NCBI RefSeq assembly: GCF_001424025.1 | Contig: NZ_LMPZ01000001.1 | Span: 125,074 to 189,073, forward strand | From: Brevundimonas sp. Leaf363 | GTDB lineage: Bacteria > Pseudomonadota > Alphaproteobacteria > Caulobacterales > Caulobacteraceae | Length of the DNA: 64,000 nt | Direction: 5' to 3' | In this document: in pieces, positions 58,291 through 64,000 of the stretch | Layout of the letters: each line of letters begins with the position of its first letter | Numbering within the stretch: position 1 is the first letter of the stretch | Notes under the pieces: model-generated | Seen by the model: only the letters and a program-made list of their open reading frames with translations | Databases searched by the model: none | What the model was told of the DNA's origin: nothing | Translations under genes and position numbers: made by a program

Positions 58291-58397
58291 CCGCTCATCC
58301 CGACGGAAGTCGGGATCCAGTTCTTTGGCGGCGTGCAAAGCGGCCGACCATATGAGCGCCGCTCTCACTGGGCCCCGGCTTCCGCCGGGGTGCTCGG
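58291..58397. repeat. Dispersed inverted repeat, family S, copy 2
   Basis: The arms 58291-58320 (CCGCTCATCCCGACGGAAGT...) and 58368-58397 are imperfect reverse complements and closely match copy 1, including the core TCCAG-TTCTTTGGC at the inner edge. The copy sits between the convergent PfkB and Smr genes. Confidence 0.8.
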
Positions 58398-58409
58398 GTG
58401 TGGGTGAGG

Positions 58410-58952
58410 CTATCGCCGTCTCAGCGTCACATAGAACGCCCCGTCACCCCCATGCCGCCTGTGAGCGGTGGACCAGCCGGCGACGACGGGGCGCAGGCGG
58501 GGGCCTTGCAGCCATTCGGTGATGGAGGCGCGGATCACGCCGCCGCCGCGTCGGCCCTGGCCGGTGATGACCAGGACGGCGCGCAGGCCGCGCGCCTGGC
58601 TGATCGACAGGAACTGAACCAGCTGATCCTCGGCCTCGAACCGGCCATAGCCGTGCAGGTCGAAGCGGGCCTCGATCGGATCACGCTCGCGAGCCAGGCG
58701 ACGCTGGCGGCGCGGCTCCAGCGGATCGGGCGACGGGATGGCGCGCGGCGGGCTGGGCTTGGCGGGCGTCGCAGCGACGGGGGCGGACACAGGCTTCGGC
58801 GGCGCTTTCGCCGGTTTGCCGGACGGCGCGGGCATCGCCGGAATGGCCTGGTCGGAATGCAGGGGCGCGGCGCGCGTGCGGGGCTTCACCGAGCCGGCGA
58901 CGCGGGCCCAGATCCGGCGATCCTCCGGGCTCAGGTCGCCCCTCCTGCTCAT
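58410..58952 (-). CDS. Smr/MutS2-domain protein
   Basis: The 180-residue protein has a disordered Pro/Ala/Lys-rich N-terminal half. A C-terminal Smr domain follows: ARFDLHGYGRFEAEDQLVQFLSISQARGLRAVLVITGQGRRGGGVIRASITEWL near residues 97-150. The conserved DLHG and TGxG motifs are present. Smr domains often act as nicking or ribosome-associated nucleases. I use ATG 58952, which overlaps the HTH gene stop by four bases. Confidence 0.88.
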   Translation of the reverse strand: MSRRGDLSPEDRRIWARVAGSVKPRTRAAPLHSDQAIPAMPAPSGKPAKAPPKPVSAPVAATPAKPSPPRAIPSPDPLEPRRQRRLARERDPIEARFDLHGYGRFEAEDQLVQFLSISQARGLRAVLVITGQGRRGGGVIRASITEWLQGPRLRPVVAGWSTAHRRHGGDGAFYVTLRRR

Positions 58953-59188
58953 TCGGGCGTGTCGTCCTCGAACACGTCGCCTGGGCCGGGTTCGTAGGCC
59001 AGCAGGTCGCCGGGCTGGCAGTCCAGCTCGCGGCACAGGGCGTCCAGGGTCGAGAAGCGGACGGCGCGTGCCTTGCCGGTCTTCAGGATCGACAGATTGG
59101 CCAGGGTCACACCCACGCGGTCGGCCAGCTCGGTCAACGACATGCGTCGCTGCGCCAGCATCTTGTCCAGTTGCACGCGGATGGCCAT
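58949..59188 (-). CDS. Small XRE/YozG-type HTH regulator
   Basis: The 79-residue protein is a Cro/C1-type domain: KMLAQRRMSLTELADRVGVTLANLSILKTGKARAVRFSTLDALCRELDCQPGDLLAYEP. This short form is the usual partner of DUF2975 membrane proteins, and here the DUF2975 gene lies 37 bases upstream on the same strand. It is coupled to the Smr gene by a four-base overlap. Confidence 0.88.
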   Translation of the reverse strand: MAIRVQLDKMLAQRRMSLTELADRVGVTLANLSILKTGKARAVRFSTLDALCRELDCQPGDLLAYEPGPGDVFEDDTPE

Positions 59189-59225
59189 GGCCGGTCCTAA
59201 CCCGCCCCGGGGCGGGCCTCCAAGG

Positions 59226-59813
59226 CTAGATGGTCAATTCGGATTCACGGCGCAGGCGCGCGCCCTCGCGGAACACCTCCGCCAGGACGAAGACGACCAG
59301 GACGGAAAAGGCGGGGGTCAGCAGCTCGCCTGGACCCTGGCGGTCCAGGATGCCGGGCGCCAGCCGCGCCGCCGCCATGCCCTGGAAGAACCAGACGCCG
59401 CCGGTGACCACGGCCAGGATCACGCCCACCTGGCGCAGGCGCCGGACGTTCTGGGGGTGGAAGGGGTCGCCCTGGGTCAGGGTGCGGAAGATCAGACGCA
59501 GGCTGCGCAGGATCAGGGTGAAGGCGCCGACATAGGCGGCGGCCGAACCAATGGCGAACAGCATCAGCGGCTTGGTCAACGGCAGCTGGCGGCCGCCGGA
59601 ATCATCGCTGATGGTCAGGTTCAGGTTTTCGGTCGGAATGAACATCGAAGCGACCAGGGCCAGCAGACAGACGGCGGTCGCAAGCAGCAGGACCCAGAAG
59701 GCGACATCCAGCGCGATCTTCAGGACCGTCGACAGCGAGCCATGGCCGAGGGCGCGGAACAGCGGGATGCGCGGCAGGCCGTTCAGGCGGGCTTTCAGGC
59801 TCTGCAGGGGCAT
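59226..59813 (-). CDS. DUF2975 membrane protein
   Basis: The 195-residue protein has four hydrophobic segments (VLKIALDVAFWVLLLATAVCLLALVASMF, KPLMLFAIGSAAAYVGAFTLI, VGVILAVVTGGVWFFQGMAAA, FSVLVVFVLAEVF). GDPFHPQNVRRLRQVG near residue 115 is the hallmark loop of DUF2975. It probably controls or senses through the adjacent HTH protein. The mechanism is unknown. Confidence 0.85.
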   Translation of the reverse strand: MPLQSLKARLNGLPRIPLFRALGHGSLSTVLKIALDVAFWVLLLATAVCLLALVASMFIPTENLNLTISDDSGGRQLPLTKPLMLFAIGSAAAYVGAFTLILRSLRLIFRTLTQGDPFHPQNVRRLRQVGVILAVVTGGVWFFQGMAAARLAPGILDRQGPGELLTPAFSVLVVFVLAEVFREGARLRRESELTI

Positions 59814-59936
59814 GAAGGGCGGCTCTCAAGTCGGACGAAGGGCGAAGTCGCCGCGCCGGGCCGGTCGATCATGTCGGCGGTCCCGGGCGCGGTCCTATAC
59901 TTCGTGGTCTTCATCGGATCGTCAAAGCCTCCGAGG

Positions 59937-59984
59937 GCGGATACTGGCTCCATCGGCATCGATGGAGCGATTTCGCGTATCCGC
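59937..59984 (-). terminator. Nested hairpin downstream of the 39-residue gene
   Basis: Outer stem GCGGATAC (59937-59944) with GTATCCGC (59977-59984), and inner stem GCTCCATCG (59947-59955) with CGATGGAGC (59960-59968). It begins four bases after the small gene's stop on the - strand. No strong T run follows, so it may act with Rho or protect the RNA end. Confidence 0.55.
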
Positions 59985-59987
59985 CGA

Positions 59988-60107
59988 TCAGAAGGCCTGG
60001 GCCAGAATGGCGACCAGGGCGGTCGGCAGGGCGGCCAGCAGGATGGCGTTGATGACGCCGTGGCCGACCTTGTCGAGCCAAGCCGAAGCGCTCATGGTGT
60101 TGTTCAT
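59988..60107 (-). CDS. Small membrane peptide, 39 residues
   Basis: The frame ATG 60107 to TGA 59990-59988 encodes MNNTMSASAWLDKVGHGVIN followed by a hydrophobic helix AILLAALPTALVAILAQAF. A good ribosome binding site (CGGAG, 6 bases before the ATG) precedes it and a hairpin follows it, so it looks like a complete small transcription unit. The function is unknown. Single-span peptides of this kind can regulate membrane enzymes or act as type I toxins. Confidence 0.6.
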   Translation of the reverse strand: MNNTMSASAWLDKVGHGVINAILLAALPTALVAILAQAF

Positions 60108-60252
60108 CGTCGTTCTCCGTCAGAGGGGAAGGTTGTGCCCTTCCCGAGGTTGTTCGCCGCACTGGTTTGCCTCGGTTTGTCCGAAGCGGGAACGTTGCGG
60201 CCCCCGTTCTTGAGATAATAGGTAGGCGCTCCCTCGGGAGAAATCACGTTAC

Positions 60253-60269
60253 ATATCGTTTAACGATAT
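60253..60269. promoter_or_regulatory. Perfect 17-base palindrome upstream of rdgB
   Basis: ATATCGTTTAACGATAT has 8-base arms around one T. It lies 30 bases before the rdgB start and 146 bases before the divergent 39-residue gene, in a locally A/T-rich stretch. It looks like an operator. The cognate regulator is not known. Confidence 0.6.
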
Positions 60270-60299
60270 TACGGTTTTGCAAGGAAGCGCGGGCGCGCC

Positions 60300-60902
60300 A
60301 TGACTCTGAAGCTTTTCAAGGGGATGCGGATCGTCGCGGCGACCCACAACCCCGGCAAGATCCCCGAGATCGCCGCGCTTCTGGGCGGACATTACGACGT
60401 GGTTAGCGCCGGAGCGCTGGGACTGGCCGAACCGGACGAGACGGAGACCACCTTCGTCGGCAATGCGCTGTTGAAGGCGCGCGCGGCGGCCGAGGCGTCG
60501 GGCGAGGTCGCCATCGCCGACGACAGCGGCCTGTCGGTGCGGGCGCTGGACGGGGCGCCGGGCATCTTCTCGGCCCGCTGGGCCGGGCCGGGAAAGGATT
60601 TCGCCCTGGCGATGCGCAAGGTCGAGGAACGGCTGGAGGAAATCCACGCCGATGATCGCGCCGCCTGGTTCACCTCGGCCCTGGCCGTGGCCTGGCCGGG
60701 CGGGCCGGCGGTGGTGGTCGAGGGCCGGATCGACGGCGACCTGGTCTTTCCCCCGCGCGGCGATCGCGGCTTCGGCTACGACCCGATCTTCCAGCCGACC
60801 GGCTCGGCCGTGACGTTCGGCGAGATGGATCCGGCCGTAAAGGCCGCCGACAACCACCGGGCCCGCGCCTTCGCCCAGCTGAAGGCCGCCCTGATTGACT
60901 GA
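60300..60902 (+). CDS. rdgB: XTP/dITP diphosphatase (RdgB/HAM1)
   Basis: House-cleaning enzyme that hydrolyses ITP, XTP and their deoxy forms. The 200-residue protein has [18 protein letters not shown] at residues 10-27 and [26 protein letters not shown] near 72-97. The C-terminal signature is [13 protein letters not shown] near 152. It overlaps hemW by 8 bases. An operator-like palindrome precedes it. Confidence 0.94.
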   Translation: MTLKLFKGMRIVAATHNPGKIPEIAALLGGHYDVVSAGALGLAEPDETETTFVGNALLKARAAAEASGEVAIADDSGLSVRALDGAPGIFSARWAGPGKDFALAMRKVEERLEEIHADDRAAWFTSALAVAWPGGPAVVVEGRIDGDLVFPPRGDRGFGYDPIFQPTGSAVTFGEMDPAVKAADNHRARAFAQLKAALID

Positions 60903-62046
60903 CTTGGCGGACGGGCGACCGCAGGGCGTCGCCCTCTACGTCCACTGGCCCTACTGCGCGCGCATCTGCCCCTATTGCGACTTCAACGTCGTGCGAGAAC
61001 GGGGACAGACGGAGCAGCCGGCGCTTGCGGACGCCATGCTGACCGATCTGGAACGGCAGGCGGCCATGGTGGCGGGCCGTCCCCTGGCGTCGATCTTCTT
61101 CGGCGGCGGCACACCCTCGCTGATGAGGCCGGAGTGGGTGGGGCGTATCGTCGAAGCGGCGCACCGGCTGCTGCCGACGACGGCGCCGGTCGAGATCACC
61201 CTGGAGGCCAATCCGACCGACGCCGAGGCGGATCGCTTCGCCGGCTTCGCGGCGGCGGGGGTGCAGCGGCTGTCGATCGGGGTGCAGGCGTTCGATGACG
61301 CGGATCTGCGCTTCCTGGGCCGCAACCACGACGCCGCCGAGGCGATGCGGGCCGTCGATCTGGCCGGGCGGCTGTTCCCGCGCCTGTCCATCGACCTGAT
61401 CTACGCCCTGCCGGGCCAGACCGTGGCCGCTTGGATCGAGGCCCTGGAGCGCGCCATGACCCTAGGCTTTGAACACGTCTCGCCCTACCAGCTGACGGTG
61501 GAGGCCGCGACCGCCTTCGGCCGCGCGGCCCGGCGTGGCGACTGGACCCCGCCGGACGGCGACACGGCGGCCGATCTCTATGAGGCGACGCAAGGCGTGC
61601 TCGAGGCCGCCGGCTTCGAGGCCTATGAGGTCTCGAACCACGCGCAGGGCGCGGCCGCCCGATCCGCCCACAATCTGCACGTCTGGCGCGGCGGCGACTA
61701 CATTGGGGTCGGGCCCGGCGCGCACGGGCGCCTGACCCTGGGCGGCGCGCGCACCGCCACGGTCGCCCACCGCCGCATCGCCGACTATCTGGCGGGCGTG
61801 GCCGCCGGGACGCCGTGGGCCGAGGTCGACGCCCTGTCCCCCGCCGACGCTGCCGAGGAGCGCCTTCTGCTGGGCCTACGCACCCTTGAGGGCGTGCCGG
61901 AAGCCCTGGTCGGACAGGTCGGAGCGGTCGCCGCGGCCGAGGACCTGGTCGCCGACGGCTACCTTGCACGCACCGCCGGGCGCATCGCCGCGACCGCCAG
62001 GGGCCGACCGGTGCTGGACGCGGTGCTGAAGGCGCTGCTCACGTAA
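60895..62046 (+). CDS. hemW: Radical SAM heme chaperone HemW
   Basis: Formerly called oxygen-independent coproporphyrinogen oxidase-like. It transfers heme to target proteins and is not itself a decarboxylase. The 383-residue protein starts at TTG and has [18 protein letters not shown] with C-x3-C-x2-C for the 4Fe-4S cluster. [10 protein letters not shown] lies near residue 64, [11 protein letters not shown] near 124 and YEVSNHAQ near 244. It follows rdgB with an 8-base overlap, a pairing common in proteobacteria. Confidence 0.93.
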   Translation: MTDLADGRPQGVALYVHWPYCARICPYCDFNVVRERGQTEQPALADAMLTDLERQAAMVAGRPLASIFFGGGTPSLMRPEWVGRIVEAAHRLLPTTAPVEITLEANPTDAEADRFAGFAAAGVQRLSIGVQAFDDADLRFLGRNHDAAEAMRAVDLAGRLFPRLSIDLIYALPGQTVAAWIEALERAMTLGFEHVSPYQLTVEAATAFGRAARRGDWTPPDGDTAADLYEATQGVLEAAGFEAYEVSNHAQGAAARSAHNLHVWRGGDYIGVGPGAHGRLTLGGARTATVAHRRIADYLAGVAAGTPWAEVDALSPADAAEERLLLGLRTLEGVPEALVGQVGAVAAAEDLVADGYLARTAGRIAATARGRPVLDAVLKALLT

Positions 62047-62103
62047 ACCGCCGGTCGGTAATCTCTCGTAAGCGTCTTCCTCAGCGTCCCTTAAACTTTA
62101 TGG

Positions 62104-63018
62104 GTGCAATGCTGGGGTGTGACGGTTTTCACTTCATCTTCGCCGGGCTCGCGGCTGGCGCTCGCGGTCGTGACCGCGCCCGAGCGGACCCATAACCCGG
62201 CCGTGGCGGCGACCGGCGCGCGTGAGGAGGCGATCCGGCATCTGCTTCAGACGGCGGCGGACGCGGGCATCGGCCTGGTGGCGACGCGGCCGGAGGGTGA
62301 CGGCGAGCGGCTGCTGGGCCAGGCCTGGCCCTTCCCCTCGCCCTTCCAGGTGTCGGTGCGGACCCTGCCCCTCAGCGAAGGGCTGGACCGCGTCGAGGCG
62401 CGCGCGCGCCGCTCCCTCGAGAGATTGGGCCTGCCGCGCGGCGACGTGCTGCTGGTGTCGAACGCGGCCGAGCTGGCCGGGGCCGACGGCCGGGCGCTGT
62501 GGGACCGCCTGCAGGGTCTGAAGGCCAAGGGCCTGTATCGCCGCATCGGCGTCTGCGCGACGCTGGAGGACGGGCCGGCCCTGCTGGCGCGGCGGCTTCA
62601 ACCCGACGTGGTCCAGATCGGCTGCAACCTGCTGGATCAGCGGGCGGACCGTGACGGGACGCTGGCGGCCATCGCCGGGACCGGCGCCGAAATCCATCTG
62701 TCCAGCGTCTTCGCCGGCGGCCTGCTGTTCGCGGGCGGCGACAGCCTGCCGGCCGCCTGGGCGGGTCAGGCCATGGCCCTGTCGCGCACGCGGCGGCGGC
62801 TGGCCGAACAGCGCTGCGATCCCATGCAGGGGGCGCTGGCCTACGCCTTCCAGCTGCCGGGCGTGACGCGGGTCATCACCTCCATCGCCTCGTCCGCAGA
62901 GCTGCGGGCGGTGCTGGCCGCCGCCCATGCGCCGTGTCCGAAGCTCGACTGGTCGACCATGGCGGTCGAGGCCCCGGCGGTCGCCGAGGCCTCTGCCGCC
63001 GTCAGTAGCGCAGCCTGA
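62104..63018 (+). CDS. Degenerate aldo/keto reductase-like protein
   Basis: The 304-residue protein follows the AKR barrel pattern: IRHLLQTAADAGIGLVATRPEGDGERLLGQAWP near residue 44, then RVEARARRSLERLGLPRGDVLLVSNAAEL and YRRIGVCATLEDGPALLARRLQPDVVQIGCNLLDQR. The end is MQGALAYAFQLPGVTRVITSIAS. The usual catalytic Asp and Tyr of D-T-A-x-x-Y-G are replaced (A and E here), and the Lys and His positions are also not kept. It may bind a nucleotide without reducing. It starts at GTG 62104, or possibly GTG 62119. Its end overlaps the convergent TonB receptor gene by 17 bases. Confidence 0.72.
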   Translation: MQCWGVTVFTSSSPGSRLALAVVTAPERTHNPAVAATGAREEAIRHLLQTAADAGIGLVATRPEGDGERLLGQAWPFPSPFQVSVRTLPLSEGLDRVEARARRSLERLGLPRGDVLLVSNAAELAGADGRALWDRLQGLKAKGLYRRIGVCATLEDGPALLARRLQPDVVQIGCNLLDQRADRDGTLAAIAGTGAEIHLSSVFAGGLLFAGGDSLPAAWAGQAMALSRTRRRLAEQRCDPMQGALAYAFQLPGVTRVITSIASSAELRAVLAAAHAPCPKLDWSTMAVEAPAVAEASAAVSSAA

Positions 63019-64000
63019 TCCCGACGTAGGCCGAGCGACCCGGCTCGCCGTACCCCAGCACCTGCTGATACCGTTCGTCCGCCAGGTTCTCGACCCGCGC
63101 GGTCAGCGACACCCGCTCGGTCAGCGCGAAGGCGGCGCTCAGACTGGCGGTGACGAAGCCGTCACGCACCCCGCCGGCATCGTCCTGATCGCTCTCGGCG
63201 CGGACGGTCAGGGCGCCGGACAGGCGATCCCCCGCCCAGGCCAGGGTCGCCGAGCCCGCGTGTTCCGGTACGCGCAACAGGCGGCTGTCGTTCGACCGGT
63301 CCACCGCGTCGGTCCAGGCGTAGGCCAGCGACAGGTCGAAGCCGCCGCCGAGGATGGCGTCGGCCTCCAGCTCCACCCCGTCGGTCCGGGTGCGGGCGAC
63401 GTTGACGTAATAGCTGTCGAAGGTGGCCGGATCGGTGACGTAGGTGATCTGATCCTCGACGTTCAGCCGGTACAGGGTCGCCCGGCCGGTGAAGCGGTCG
63501 TCGGCGGACGTCCAGCCCAGGGCCAGTTCGACGCTGTCGGCCGTCTCCGGCGTCAGGGCCGGGACCGGGACGGACGAGAAGCAGTAGTCGCAGACCGACT
63601 GGCTGATCGACGGCGCCTTGAAGCCCGTGCCGTAGGCGCCCGACAGGATGAAGCCGGCCGGCAGGGCGTAGGCGGCCGAGATCCGGCCCGTGGTCTCCGA
63701 CCCGAAATCGTCGGTGTCGTCCCAGCGCAGGCCGCCGGTCAGGCTGAGCGCGCCCAGATCATAACGCGCGACGCCGAACAGAGCGGTGGTTCCCAGATCG
63801 GCCACGGCCCCGGTGGACAGGCTGCCCTTCGTCTCCTCGCGCTCGGCGCCGAAGGCGTAGGTGAGGGCGGCCGTCTCGCCGTTGGCCTGCCAGCGATAGA
63901 CCTGACGGTCAGCCTCGAAATGGGTCGGGAAGTCGCTGACCGTGTCGCGGACGATGTCGCTGGCCGAGACGCTGAACTGATGGGTCAATCCGAGGGCGCC
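63002..64000 (-). CDS. TonB-dependent outer-membrane receptor (BtuB-like), N-terminal part beyond the window
   Basis: The frame is open to the right edge, and 332 residues of the beta-barrel C-terminal part are visible. Strands alternate in the usual pattern (SLTGGLRWDDTDDFGSETTGRISAAYALPAGFILSGAYGTGFKAPSISQ). The protein ends GRSAYVGIRLRY, with the terminal aromatic residue required for outer-membrane assembly. SQSVCDYCFSS resembles the extracellular Cys pair of BtuB-type receptors. The plug and TonB box lie beyond base 64000. The ligand is unknown, with cobalamin or a siderophore likely. Confidence 0.88.
   Translation of the reverse strand, partial: GALGLTHQFSVSASDIVRDTVSDFPTHFEADRQVYRWQANGETAALTYAFGAEREETKGSLSTGAVADLGTTALFGVARYDLGALSLTGGLRWDDTDDFGSETTGRISAAYALPAGFILSGAYGTGFKAPSISQSVCDYCFSSVPVPALTPETADSVELALGWTSADDRFTGRATLYRLNVEDQITYVTDPATFDSYYVNVARTRTDGVELEADAILGGGFDLSLAYAWTDAVDRSNDSRLLRVPEHAGSATLAWAGDRLSGALTVRAESDQDDAGGVRDGFVTASLSAAFALTERVSLTARVENLADERYQQVLGYGEPGRSAYVGIRLRY

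Overview
The window looks like a piece of an alphaproteobacterial chromosome of the family Caulobacteraceae, most likely Brevundimonas or a close relative. The reasons are the very GC-rich coding sequence, the gene order dnaQ-coaE-aroE-maf-ppsR / hemE-hemH-hemJ-rho-mnmE-mnmG-rsmG-parA-parB, and CtrA-type boxes (TTAA-N7-TTAA) between ppsR and hemE. In Caulobacter crescentus the interval between the DUF299 gene and hemE is the chromosomal origin Cori, so bases 3408-3953 are very probably the origin of replication. Transcription diverges from this point. Four parS-like palindromes lie 5-10 kb to its right, inside qor, upstream of mnmG, inside mnmG and inside parA, so the centromere of the ParABS system is also in view.

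Bases 1-23,500 are conserved core genome. They hold DNA repair and replication (dnaQ, holA), CoA and shikimate enzymes, heme synthesis, transcription termination, tRNA modification, chromosome partitioning, LPS export (lptE), leuS, and a few accessory exported proteins (a GH16 glucanase and a probable NtrZ). A family of dispersed intergenic inverted repeats punctuates this part.

Bases 23,537-45,850 form a roughly 22.3-kb genomic island inserted at the 3' end of a tRNA-Thr(CGT) gene. The intact tRNA is at the right edge. A displaced 3'-half copy of it marks the left edge in direct orientation. The left half carries a five-gene, translationally coupled type I restriction operon on the + strand: hsdM, hsdS, a DUF6615-type gene, a DUF262/DUF1524 (GmrSD-like) gene, hsdR. 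G tracts sit just before hsdM and in the middle of hsdS. The right half carries a second, four-gene operon on the - strand: hsdM, hsdS, an AAA/ABC-type ATPase, an HNH-type protein. It has no hsdR, so the ATPase plus HNH pair is a candidate alternative effector. Between the two lie decayed mobility genes (an integrase reduced to its two ends, a split RecA-like ATPase, an XRE fragment), small regulators, a duplicated small gene with a terminator just before each start codon, and several unknown small proteins.

Bases 45,943-64,000 return to core genome: hemD-hemC, tsaD, gpsA, a Rieske protein, a phasin, an emrA-emrB-tetR efflux operon, an amine oxidase, nth, an ATP-grasp enzyme, a PfkB kinase, an Smr-domain protein, an HTH/DUF2975 pair, rdgB, hemW, a degenerate aldo/keto reductase, and the C-terminal part of a TonB-dependent receptor running off the right edge. 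I saw no rRNA genes, no CRISPR array and no complete insertion sequence.
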